This document shows positions 1 to 5,606 of a stretch of DNA of 5,606 nucleotides, piece after piece. The notes below the pieces were generated by a model. It was not told the origin of the DNA. It saw only the letters and a list, made by a program, of their open reading frames with translations, and ran no database searches. Each line of letters opens with the position of its first letter. The first letter of the stretch is position 1. Location: contig CALLCD010000297.1 in NCBI GenBank assembly GCA_938049795.1, positions 1-5,606 on the forward strand. Direction: 5' to 3'. The position numbers and the translations under genes were made by a program. Source of the stretch: an uncultured Hyphomonadaceae bacterium. Its GTDB lineage: Bacteria; Pseudomonadota; Alphaproteobacteria; Caulobacterales; Hyphomonadaceae.

Positions 1-15
1 CTTATAGCTGTGGGC

Positions 16-1290
16 ATGGACAAGTTATTGATTACGGGCGGCAAAGCCCTTTCCGGCACGATTGATATTTCCGGCGCGAAAAACTCGGCGCTCAAATTGA
101 TGGCGGCGTGTCTGCTGACGGCTGAGCCGTTAGAGCTGACCAATATGCCGAACCTCGCGGACACGCGGTTTCTCTCGCAATTGCTCAGCTCGCTTGGGGT
201 CGAGGTTTATTGGCCGAAGGGCTCCAATACCTGCCATTTCAATGCTGCCGAGATCAGCTCTACAATTGCGCCCTATGATCAGGTGCGGAAGATGCGGGCG
301 AGTTTTAATGTGCTTGGCCCGCTTCTGGCGCGGATGGGGCATGCGACCGTGTCTTTGCCGGGCGGCTGCGCGATTGGGGCACGGCCAGTGGATCTGCATT
401 TGAAAGCGTTTGAAGCGATGGGCGCAGATCTTGTGATCGAGGAGGGCTATGTAAAAGCAGCAGCCATTCGCGGTTTGCAGGGCGCGCATATCGTCTTCCC
501 GTTCCCAAGCGTCGGGGCGACCGAGCACGCTATGCTGGCTGCAACGCTCGCAAAGGGCGAAACCGTGATCGAAAATGGCGCGCGCGAGCCGGAGATTGCC
601 GATCTTGCCGAGTGCCTGAATATGATGGGCGCGAAAATTACGGGTTCCGGTACGGACAGAATCCGCATTGAAGGCGTGACAGAGATGAAAGGTGGCACCT
701 ATCCGGTGATGCCTGACCGGATTGAAGCGGGCACTTATGCGATGGCGACAGCGGCGGCAGGTGGGGACGTGACCTTGCAAGGCGCGCCCGTGCAGGCGCT
801 TGGCGCGATGATTGATGCGCTACGACAGGCGGGGGTCACGATTGATGCGGGCGAGGACACGCTGCGCATTCAGCGTAACGGGGCCGCGCTCAAAGCGGTC
901 AATGTTGATACGCAGCCGCATCCCGGCTTCCCGACCGATTTGCAAGCGCAATTCATGGCGCTGATGGCGACCGCTGATGGCACCAGCATTATCCGCGAGA
1001 ACATTTTCGAGAACCGTTTTATGCATGCCCCCGAGCTGACGCGGCTTGGCGCGAAGATCGCTGTGCGCGGGCAGGAAGCCGTTGTGACCGGTGTCGAACA
1101 GCTCAAAGGCGCGCCGGTGATGGCGACCGATTTGCGCGCTTCGGTGTCTCTCGTTATTGCTGGCCTGGTCGCATATGGCGAGACGGAAGTGAGCCGGATA
1201 TACCATCTCGACCGGGGCTTTGAACGGCTCGAGGAAAAATTGACCGGATGCGGCGCAGATGTGCGGCGGACCGGAGCTGATGATGGCTAG
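16..1290 (+). CDS. murA: UDP-N-acetylglucosamine 1-carboxyvinyltransferase (MurA)
   Basis: Cytoplasmic enzyme that transfers enolpyruvate from phosphoenolpyruvate to UDP-GlcNAc, the first committed step of peptidoglycan precursor synthesis and the target of fosfomycin in the family. The 424-residue product is close to the 419 residues of E. coli MurA and looks complete. Seen directly: the SGAKN motif with Lys22 near the N-terminus; the catalytic loop PGGCAIGARPVDLH with the nucleophile Cys118 (E. coli Cys115) and Arg123 (E. coli Arg120); the GFPTDLQAQF motif with Asp308 (E. coli Asp305); and HLDRGFERLEEKL near the C-terminus with Arg400 (E. coli Arg397). The constant +3 offset supports correct alignment. 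Cys rather than Asp at the loop position predicts fosfomycin sensitivity at the target level (inference). An in-frame GTG lies two codons upstream at 10, but ATG at 16 gives the typical MDK-type start. The upstream promoter lies outside the window. Confidence 0.97.
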   Translation: MDKLLITGGKALSGTIDISGAKNSALKLMAACLLTAEPLELTNMPNLADTRFLSQLLSSLGVEVYWPKGSNTCHFNAAEISSTIAPYDQVRKMRASFNVLGPLLARMGHATVSLPGGCAIGARPVDLHLKAFEAMGADLVIEEGYVKAAAIRGLQGAHIVFPFPSVGATEHAMLAATLAKGETVIENGAREPEIADLAECLNMMGAKITGSGTDRIRIEGVTEMKGGTYPVMPDRIEAGTYAMATAAAGGDVTLQGAPVQALGAMIDALRQAGVTIDAGEDTLRIQRNGAALKAVNVDTQPHPGFPTDLQAQFMALMATADGTSIIRENIFENRFMHAPELTRLGAKIAVRGQEAVVTGVEQLKGAPVMATDLRASVSLVIAGLVAYGETEVSRIYHLDRGFERLEEKLTGCGADVRRTGADDG

Positions 1291-1315
1291 CAGATCGAGA
1301 TCGGATTAGGGCGAG

Positions 1316-1768
1316 ATGGCAGATAGGGGCACATTGAAATTAATGGCCGAGGATGCGGTAGACCTGCAGATCATCTCGGCTGCGGTACAGGACGCTGTTG
1401 GCAAAGCCGGCGGGCTGAAATATCTCGCGGGCAAGCGGCGTTTTACGATAGAGACCAACCGGTTTCGTTGGGAAGACATTGATCCAAATCAGAAAACCCA
1501 GACCCGCGTGCGCACCATTCTGGGCGTTGACGGCGTGCTTGGTGTGCGTTCGCGCGGGTTGACCAAATCGGACCCCGAGCTTGTTGTGTCCTTACTGTCC
1601 ATCACATTCGAACCGGCCTCAGAGGCGCCCGCCGGACAATTGCGTCTCCTATTTGCGGGTGATGGCGAGCTTGTGCTCGATGTCGAATGCCTCGATGTGA
1701 CGCTGCTTGACTCCGACACGCAATGGTCAACAAAACACACCCCTGATCATGAGAGAAAGACGCGATAG
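1316..1768 (+). CDS. DUF2948 family protein, function unknown
   Basis: Small protein of 150 residues with no signal peptide or membrane segment, so probably cytoplasmic. I recognise it as DUF2948-like from its overall pattern: an N-terminal LKLMAEDAVDLQIISAAVQD stretch (residues 7-26), the KRRFTIETNRFRWE block (40-53), a central strand-rich region with GVLGVRSRG, and a C-terminal part with GQLRLLFAGDGELVLDVECL followed by an acidic tail. The family has no established biochemical role that I know of. It sits 25 bases after murA and 2 bases before hisD, the position where alphaproteobacterial genomes commonly carry this family, so co-transcription with both is likely. A short AGGG stands four bases before the ATG, a weak ribosome binding site. 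The domain name is recalled from pattern, not from a search. Confidence 0.85.
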   Translation: MADRGTLKLMAEDAVDLQIISAAVQDAVGKAGGLKYLAGKRRFTIETNRFRWEDIDPNQKTQTRVRTILGVDGVLGVRSRGLTKSDPELVVSLLSITFEPASEAPAGQLRLLFAGDGELVLDVECLDVTLLDSDTQWSTKHTPDHERKTR

Positions 1769-1770
1769 GT

Positions 1771-3093
1771 ATGACCAGACGGTTTGACACAAATGCGCGG
1801 GATTTTGCCGACACATTTGCGGCGTTCCTGAATGAGCCGCGCGGGAACGACGACGCGCTGACCTCGGTGGTCGCCGACATTATCGCCGACGTGCGCAAAG
1901 AGGGCGGCGCAGCGGTTGCGCGCTACAGTGCCGAATTTGACCGGCTGACCCTCGACCCGATGCTTTTGACCTCCGACAATGTGGACCTGCACAGATTGGC
2001 CGCAGCCTGTCCGGACGATCTCAAAGCGGCAATTGACTTCGCCCATGACCGGATTGCCGCCTATGCGCAAAAGCAGATCCCGGAAGATAAAAGCTGGACG
2101 GACGAGGCGGGGGTCGAGCTGGGCTGGCGCTGGACGGCGGTTGAGAGTGTTGGTGTTTATGTGCCCGGCGGTCGGGCAAGCTATCCGAGCTCGGTTCTGA
2201 TGAACACGGTGCCTGCGAAGATTGCAGGCGTCAGCCGGATTGTCATGGTCGCGCCTGCACCCGGCGGCGAGCTTGCGCCGGCGGTGGCCTATGCCGCGAT
2301 CAGGACGGGTGTGGACGAGTATTACCCAATCGGCGGCGCGCAAGCGGTCGCAGCATTGGCCTATGGTGCGGGCAGGCTCAAGCCGGTCGATAAGATTGTC
2401 GGACCGGGCAATGCCTATGTCGCCGAGGCCAAACGGCAGGTTTTCGGCAAAGTTGGCATTGATACGATTGCAGGACCGTCCGAGATTCTGGTCGTGGCCG
2501 ACAAGACCGCCAATCCCGAATGGGTCGCCGCTGATCTTTTAAGTCAGGCCGAACATGACCCGTCCAGCCAGTCGATCCTGATCGCGCTCGACGAAACCAT
2601 CGCCGATCAAGTCTCCGAAGCCGTCGAGAAGCAACTCGGCACACTTGAGACCGGCAAACGCGCGCGGACAAGCTGGGAAGCTCATGGCGCAATTATTCTG
2701 GCTTCATCAACCGCAGAAGCCGCCGACCTGTCAGACCAGATCGCACCCGAGCATGTCGAGCTTTGCGTGGCTGATCCTGACGCGATGGTGCCGCACCTCA
2801 ACCATGCGGGCGCCGTGTTCCTCGGACACCACACGCCCGAAGCGCTTGGCGATTATGTCACCGGCTCAAACCATGTCCTGCCGACAAGCCGCGCGGCACG
2901 CTTTTCGTCCGGTCTCGGCGTCTATGATTTCCTCAAGCGGATGAGCGTGCAGCGGGTCGGTGAGGGGAGTTTTGGTGCGCTCGGGGACGCCGCCAAACGG
3001 CTTGGTGTCGCTGAAGGACTGCCCGCCCATGTCAATGCGATAGCGATTCGCGCAGGCGTAGACGGAGACGATACGGACGCGAAAGATGGCTGA
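1771..3093 (+). CDS. hisD: Histidinol dehydrogenase (HisD)
   Basis: Zinc-dependent, NAD+-linked cytoplasmic enzyme that oxidises L-histidinol through histidinal to L-histidine, the last two steps of histidine synthesis. The 440-residue product has normal full length. Seen directly: VGVYVPGGRASYPSSVLMN in the first third; VGPGNAYVAEAKRQVFG followed by IAGPSEILVVAD in the dinucleotide-binding half; LLSQAEHDPSSQS with Gln259 and His262; IAPEHVEL with Glu327 and His328; GDYVTGSNHVLPT with Asp361; and LPAHVNAI with His420. These match the E. coli zinc ligands Gln259, His262, Asp360, His419 and the catalytic pair Glu326/His327, so the enzyme should be active. ATG at 1771 is two bases after the stop of the DUF2948-type gene, with purine-rich GAGAGAAAG upstream. 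No other his gene is in the window, so hisD stands apart from a his operon here. The 3' end overlaps the next gene by eight bases. Confidence 0.98.
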   Translation: MTRRFDTNARDFADTFAAFLNEPRGNDDALTSVVADIIADVRKEGGAAVARYSAEFDRLTLDPMLLTSDNVDLHRLAAACPDDLKAAIDFAHDRIAAYAQKQIPEDKSWTDEAGVELGWRWTAVESVGVYVPGGRASYPSSVLMNTVPAKIAGVSRIVMVAPAPGGELAPAVAYAAIRTGVDEYYPIGGAQAVAALAYGAGRLKPVDKIVGPGNAYVAEAKRQVFGKVGIDTIAGPSEILVVADKTANPEWVAADLLSQAEHDPSSQSILIALDETIADQVSEAVEKQLGTLETGKRARTSWEAHGAIILASSTAEAADLSDQIAPEHVELCVADPDAMVPHLNHAGAVFLGHHTPEALGDYVTGSNHVLPTSRAARFSSGLGVYDFLKRMSVQRVGEGSFGALGDAAKRLGVAEGLPAHVNAIAIRAGVDGDDTDAKDG

Positions 3094-3574
3094 TGACCGC
3101 TTGATCTCTGTTGATATTGACCAGGAGAGTTTGGCTGCGAACGGCCCTGACGCCGAGCATGAGCGCCGTGTGGCGATATTCGACCTGCTCGAACGCAACA
3201 GTTTCAAGCTGATCGGCCACGAGGCGGGCGGGCCATACAGGCTTTTACTGCAACAAGTGGACCGTAAGCTCGTTTTCGACATTTCCAATGAAGCGGGCGA
3301 AAAAGTCTATACTTATCTGTTCTCTCTCTCGCCATTTCGCGGCGTGATCCGTGACTATTTCATGATTTGCGAGAGCTATCACGACGCCATTCGCGGCTCG
3401 ACCCCGATGCAGATTGAAGCCATCGACATGGCCAGACGCGGCATCCACAATGAGGGCTCGGACCTCTTGCGCGAGCGGTTTGAAGACAAGATCGAAGTCG
3501 ATATCGAGACCTCCCGCCGCCTGTTTACGCTGGTTTGCTCGCTGCATTCGGGCACACAAACCCCCACCGTTTAA
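3086..3574 (+). CDS. UPF0262 family protein, function unknown
   Basis: Soluble-looking 162-residue protein that I recognise as UPF0262-like. Diagnostic stretches are EHERRVAIFDLLERNSF (residues 24-40), GGPYRL (48-53), the SPFRGVIRDYFMICESY block (82-98), PMQIEAIDMARRGIHNEG (107-124), and a C-terminal SRRLFTLVCSLH. The length fits the family, and I know of no established function. The ATG lies inside the last codons of hisD, giving an 8-base overlap, and no clear Shine-Dalgarno sequence lies at proper spacing, so its translation is probably coupled to hisD (inference). The neighbouring DUF2948-type gene and this gene bracket hisD, an arrangement typical of Alphaproteobacteria. It is probably the last gene of the murA-led cluster, because the longest gap of the window follows it. 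Confidence 0.88.
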   Translation: MADDRLISVDIDQESLAANGPDAEHERRVAIFDLLERNSFKLIGHEAGGPYRLLLQQVDRKLVFDISNEAGEKVYTYLFSLSPFRGVIRDYFMICESYHDAIRGSTPMQIEAIDMARRGIHNEGSDLLRERFEDKIEVDIETSRRLFTLVCSLHSGTQTPTV

Positions 3575-3576
3575 GA

Positions 3577-3612
3577 GGTTAACCCTTGCCCCGCGCACGG
3601 CTGAGGGTTACC
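3577..3612. repeat. Imperfect inverted repeat between the UPF0262-type gene and infA
   Basis: The left arm GGTTAACCCT (3577-3586) is complementary to the right arm AGGGTTACC (3604-3612), apart from one bulged T. Within the 17-base loop, GCC (3588-3590) can pair with GGC (3599-3601), giving a hairpin of about 12 paired bases with small internal bulges. No T-run follows (the next bases are TAGCAAAC), so a standard intrinsic terminator is not shown. It begins three bases after the UPF0262 stop codon. It could end or stabilise the upstream transcript, or be an operator or leader structure for infA. The sequence shows the pairing potential only; the role is inferred. Confidence 0.5.
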
Positions 3613-3646
3613 TAGCAAACGTCCTGCACATTTGCCGGACGCTATT

Positions 3647-3653
3647 TAAGGAG
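3647..3653 (+). promoter_or_regulatory. Ribosome binding site of infA
   Basis: TAAGGAG, a near-perfect anti-16S match, ends five bases before the ATG at 3659. It is among the strongest in the window, fitting the high expression expected of IF-1. It also decides the start: the in-frame GTG at 3653 overlaps this site, so ATG at 3659 is used and gives the canonical 72-residue protein. Confidence 0.85.
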
Positions 3654-3658
3654 TGCTT

Positions 3659-3877
3659 ATGGCCAAAGAAGAATTACTCGAGTTCAACGGCACAGTCGTC
3701 GAATTGCTGCCGAACGCGACATTTCGCGTGAAGCTTGAGAATGATCATGAGATCATTGCCCACACATCTGGGAAAATGCGCAAGAACCGCATTCGCGTTC
3801 TCACCGGCGACAAAATCCTCGTCGAGATGACGCCCTATGACCTGACCAAAGGTCGTATCACATTCCGTTACAAATAG
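3659..3877 (+). CDS. infA: Translation initiation factor IF-1
   Basis: Small essential OB-fold (S1-type) protein that binds the A site of the 30S subunit and works with IF-2 and IF-3 in forming the initiation complex. The 72-residue product has exactly the usual bacterial length. Characteristic stretches are MAKEELLEFNGTVVELLPN at the N-terminus, FRVKLENDHEIIAHTSGKMR with the conserved GKMR/KNRIRVLTGD segment in the middle, and VEMTPYDLTKGRITFRYK at the C-terminus. It has a strong ribosome binding site and follows an 84-base gap, so it may have its own promoter, although I could not identify convincing -35/-10 boxes. The maf gene starts only eight bases after its stop. Nothing in the protein looks unusual. 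Confidence 0.98.
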   Translation: MAKEELLEFNGTVVELLPNATFRVKLENDHEIIAHTSGKMRKNRIRVLTGDKILVEMTPYDLTKGRITFRYK

Positions 3878-3885
3878 TTTTCTGA

Positions 3886-4461
3886 ATGTCGGGGGCCTCA
3901 AGACTAGTTCTGGCAAGCGCCAGTCCGCGCCGCTTAGACCTCCTCGCCCAGATCGGCATCACGCCTGACAGCGTTTCCCCTTCAAACATAGACGAGACGG
4001 CCAAACCCGCAGAGCCGCCCCGCGCGCTTGCCTTAAGGCTGGCGCGTGAAAAAGCCGAGGCGTGTGCTGCGCCGGACGCGTTTGTGCTCGCCGCTGACAC
4101 GGTGGTCGCGCTGGGTCGCCGCTTATTACCCAAAACCGAAACGCGCGAAGAGGCGGCCCGCTGCCTTGATCTGCTCTCGGGCCGGTCCCACCAGGTCATC
4201 ACCGGCATCGCCGTCAAAACCCCAACAGGTGACCTGTTCGCAAAAACCGTGCTGACCCGCGTTGTGTTCAAACGCCTAGACCAAGCCGATCGCGAGACTT
4301 ATCTCAACAGCGGCGAATGGGACGGCAAAGCTGGCGGCTACGGCATACAGGGCTTTGCAGGCGCGTTCGTGCGCCAGTTAAACGGTAGCTACAGCGCCGT
4401 CGTCGGTCTCCCGCTTTACGAGACGCGGAACCTCTTGATTGGAGCCGGATACAAAGCTTGA
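3886..4461 (+). CDS. maf: Maf family nucleoside triphosphate pyrophosphatase
   Basis: Maf proteins hydrolyse non-canonical or surplus nucleoside triphosphates to the monophosphate and pyrophosphate, and overproduction of some members blocks septum formation. The 191-residue product is full length. Seen directly: LASASPRRLDLL (residues 9-20) with the phosphate-binding Arg pair; Asp36-Glu37; AADTVV with the expected catalytic Asp71; SGRSHQVITG (98-107); GEWDGKAGGYGIQG (143-156); and VVGLPLYE (172-179). The SPRR, ADT, HQVITG and KAGGYGIQG forms resemble the YhdE-like (dTTP/UTP-preferring) group rather than the YceF-like (7-methyl-GTP) group; that substrate call is inference. The ATG is the first possible start, since an in-frame TGA immediately precedes it. 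No Shine-Dalgarno sequence is visible, so translation may depend on ribosomes finishing infA eight bases upstream. The gene ends in TGA followed directly by in-frame TAG and, one codon later, TAA. Confidence 0.95.
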   Translation: MSGASRLVLASASPRRLDLLAQIGITPDSVSPSNIDETAKPAEPPRALALRLAREKAEACAAPDAFVLAADTVVALGRRLLPKTETREEAARCLDLLSGRSHQVITGIAVKTPTGDLFAKTVLTRVVFKRLDQADRETYLNSGEWDGKAGGYGIQGFAGAFVRQLNGSYSAVVGLPLYETRNLLIGAGYKA

Positions 4462-4477
4462 TAGACATAACGGGCAA

Positions 4478-4500
4478 CAGGCTGTGGTTGGCCTGATTTT
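4478..4500 (+). other. Weak hairpin with short T-run in the maf / membrane-protein gap
   Basis: CAGGC (4478-4482) pairs with GCCTG (4491-4495) across an eight-base loop, with a possible extra T-G pair at the loop base, and is followed by ATTTT. This resembles a minimal intrinsic terminator or attenuator, but five base pairs and four T residues are weak, and the next gene begins 17 bases later. The 55-base gap contains nothing else I recognise apart from the ribosome binding site of the next gene. Confidence 0.25.
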
Positions 4501-4502
4501 AC

Positions 4503-4510
4503 GGGGAGGG
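4503..4510 (+). promoter_or_regulatory. Ribosome binding site of the membrane protein gene
   Basis: GGGGAGGG ends six bases before the ATG at 4517. It selects this ATG over the longer reading frame that begins inside maf at 4439, whose extra N-terminal residues are charged and would precede the first membrane segment. Confidence 0.75.
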
Positions 4511-4516
4511 CGTGCG

Positions 4517-4855
4517 ATGCGACTGTTTCAAATCCTAATTGCGATCATGTTTTTGATCCTGCTCGTCTATACGGGGTTGGTCATCTCCGAGCATGGGCTT
4601 GGCCTTTTGCCGATTTTCTTTGGCGACATTGCGAAGATGACATGGCCCGGGCAGTTCAATCTTGATTTTCTCGGCTTTCTGATCCTCTCCGCGCTCTGGT
4701 TGGCATGGCGACATCAGTTTAGCGGCGCGGGGCTTGTCCTTGCCGTTTTCGGGTTTTTCGGCGGGATCGGCTTTCTCGCGCCCTATCTTCTGGTGGCCAG
4801 CATCAAGGCCAGAGGCGACGCGGCTGTCTTGCTGCTTGGTCCCGGACGGGTATGA
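4517..4855 (+). CDS. Small integral membrane protein, three predicted segments, unknown function
   Basis: I do not recognise a named family. The 112-residue product is strongly hydrophobic, with three likely membrane helices: about residues 4-24 (FQILIAIMFLILLVYTGLVI), 50-64 (DFLGFLILSALWLAW) and 70-94 (GAGLVLAVFGFFGGIGFLAP and onward). A polar segment between the first two carries GDIAKMTWPGQFNLDF, and WRHQF joins the second and third; these aromatic and charged patches look like the conserved signature of the family. The positive-inside rule is ambiguous: Arg2 lies before helix 1, Arg65-His66 lie between helices 2 and 3, and Lys97/Arg99 follow helix 3. The start is set by the strong GGGGAGGG site. 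The stop overlaps the start of the RNase gene in an ATGA junction, so the two are probably translated together. Codon use resembles the neighbours, giving no sign of transfer. No catalytic motif is visible. Confidence 0.8.
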   Translation: MRLFQILIAIMFLILLVYTGLVISEHGLGLLPIFFGDIAKMTWPGQFNLDFLGFLILSALWLAWRHQFSGAGLVLAVFGFFGGIGFLAPYLLVASIKARGDAAVLLLGPGRV

Positions 4856-5606
4856 CCAAAGCGCGATTGCTCCTACATCTCGGCATATGCCAGACCCGCG
4901 CCGTCGCGCTTGATGCGCAGGGCCGGCCGATGCGGACCTATCTTGCAACCGATTTCGACACCCATCTAAACCTCGGCGACATGGTCGAGGGCATCATCGC
5001 AAAAGTCTCACCCACCGATGGCGGATGTTTCGTGCGCACGCAAAACCGGCATGAGGGATTTTTGTCCCACCGCTCGGCATCGGACTTTATCGAGGGGCAG
5101 CATGTCCTGTGTCGCGTGGCAGCCGAAGCCCGAGCCGACAAACTCGCCCGCCTTGTCATCGCCACCGACGCAGACCGCGCGCAGATCATACCTGATCCGT
5201 TCGCACGCTGGCGGGATGCGCTTCCAGATCATTTGAACGCAGACCCTGAAGCGGGGGAGGCCGCCGCACGCCAGATCGACGCCGTGTTCGAGGATACCCT
5301 GTCACCCATCGCGCCGCTGCAAAATGGCGGTAGATTGCAGATCACGCCCACCCCCGCCTTGATCGCCATTGACATCGACACAATCGGTCGCCGCGACAAA
5401 GGCCGCGCCAGCGTACGCGCCAAGACCGTCAATGTCGAAGCGGCCAGCGCAGCGGGGCGGCAAATGGCGCTGCGGGAGCTTGGCGGCAATACCGTGCTCG
5501 ATTGCATCGCCCCACTCGCCAAAGTGGATGCCAGCGCGGTGAAGGCCGCTTTCGTCGAGGGCTTTCGAGCCGCCTCAACCCGCAAGATCTCCTGCCTGCC
5601 GCCATC
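4852..5606 (+). CDS. RNase E/G-like endoribonuclease, 5' part (runs off the right edge)
   Basis: The open frame continues past the window end (251 full codons seen). It resembles the short RNase E/G-like proteins of Alphaproteobacteria, which act in RNA processing and decay in the cytoplasm. Residues about 38-100 form an S1 RNA-binding domain: LGDMVEGIIAKVSP, then GCFVRTQNRHEGFLSHR, EGQHVLCRV and a closing ADKLARL. Residues about 160-240 match the metal-binding catalytic core: TPALIAIDID with Asp174 at the place of E. coli RNase E Asp303, NVEAASAAGRQMALRELGG (194-212), and NTVLDCIAPL with Asp217 at the place of Asp346. Both Mg-binding Asp residues are therefore retained. Only about 55 residues separate S1 from the core, and no VRTAG-type 5'-sensor motif is seen. 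The ATG overlaps the stop of the membrane protein gene by four bases. The C-terminal end, including any zinc-link cysteines, lies outside the window. I am sure of the superfamily, less so of the exact subgroup. Confidence 0.85.
   Translation, partial: MTKARLLLHLGICQTRAVALDAQGRPMRTYLATDFDTHLNLGDMVEGIIAKVSPTDGGCFVRTQNRHEGFLSHRSASDFIEGQHVLCRVAAEARADKLARLVIATDADRAQIIPDPFARWRDALPDHLNADPEAGEAAARQIDAVFEDTLSPIAPLQNGGRLQITPTPALIAIDIDTIGRRDKGRASVRAKTVNVEAASAAGRQMALRELGGNTVLDCIAPLAKVDASAVKAAFVEGFRAASTRKISCLPP

Noticed and set aside
130..780. Long minus-strand reading frame of 216 codons opposite murA.
   Set aside because: It is antisense to a clearly functional gene. Its translation is rich in Arg, His and Cys with no recognisable motif, as expected for a shadow frame in GC-rich coding DNA.
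1747..2343. Minus-strand reading frame of 198 codons opposite hisD.
   Set aside because: It overlaps the conserved catalytic coding of hisD, has no family resemblance, and shows the shadow-frame composition expected from high third-position GC.
2521..2940. A stretch of hisD with more C than G on the + strand (about 114 G versus 140 C by hand count), while the preceding 240 bases have more G than C (about 89 versus 68).
   Set aside because: The flanking lines swing back toward G, the reading frame and motifs are intact throughout, and the shift is within local codon and amino-acid variation. It does not support transfer or a replication landmark.
3571..3584. Two TTAA elements before infA (TTAA, four bases, TTAACC) resembling a CtrA-type binding site.
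   Set aside because: The usual spacing between the two halves is about six or seven bases, not four, and the first TTAA includes the UPF0262 stop codon. The half-site alone is too short to support a call.
3586..3648. Possible promoter boxes for infA, such as TTGCCC (3586-3591) with TACCTA 17 bases on, or GCTATTTA at 3641-3648.
   Set aside because: The -10-like boxes match consensus poorly, and the second would place the transcription start inside or after the ribosome binding site. A promoter in the gap is plausible, but I cannot locate it.
4439..4516. Longer N-terminus for the membrane protein, beginning inside the end of maf.
   Set aside because: The frame opens with a non-ATG codon lacking a ribosome binding site, whereas ATG at 4517 has GGGGAGGG six bases upstream and begins directly before the first hydrophobic helix.

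Overview
The window looks like a chromosomal housekeeping segment from an alphaproteobacterium. GC content is moderately high, every gene is on the + strand, and the gaps between genes are short. Two lineage-informative small families (DUF2948-type and UPF0262-type) flank hisD, and the order murA - DUF2948 - hisD - UPF0262 - infA - maf - RNase E/G-like is one I associate with Alphaproteobacteria (Caulobacterales, Rhodobacterales and Rhizobiales relatives). I cannot fix the genus. I saw no mobile element, CRISPR array, tRNA or rRNA.

Layout: murA (16-1290, first step of peptidoglycan precursor synthesis), a DUF2948-type gene (1316-1768), hisD (1771-3093, last two steps of histidine synthesis) and a UPF0262-type gene (3086-3574) form a tight cluster with gaps of 25 and 2 bases and one 8-base overlap. 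An 84-base gap follows, the longest in the window. It contains an imperfect inverted repeat and ends in a strong ribosome binding site for infA (3659-3877, translation initiation factor IF-1). A second tight cluster then runs: maf (3886-4461, nucleotide pyrophosphatase), a three-segment membrane protein I do not recognise (4517-4855), and the 5' part of an RNase E/G-like gene (4852 to the right edge) whose start overlaps the previous stop.

The genes do not form one pathway. They supply cell-wall precursor, histidine, translation initiation, nucleotide clean-up and RNA processing, so the cluster is best read as a conserved growth-related neighbourhood. The two points most worth a second look are the unrecognised membrane protein placed between maf and the RNase gene, and the compact RNase E/G-like protein, which appears to lack the 5'-sensor region of classical RNase E. 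I found no convincing evidence of an undescribed system.
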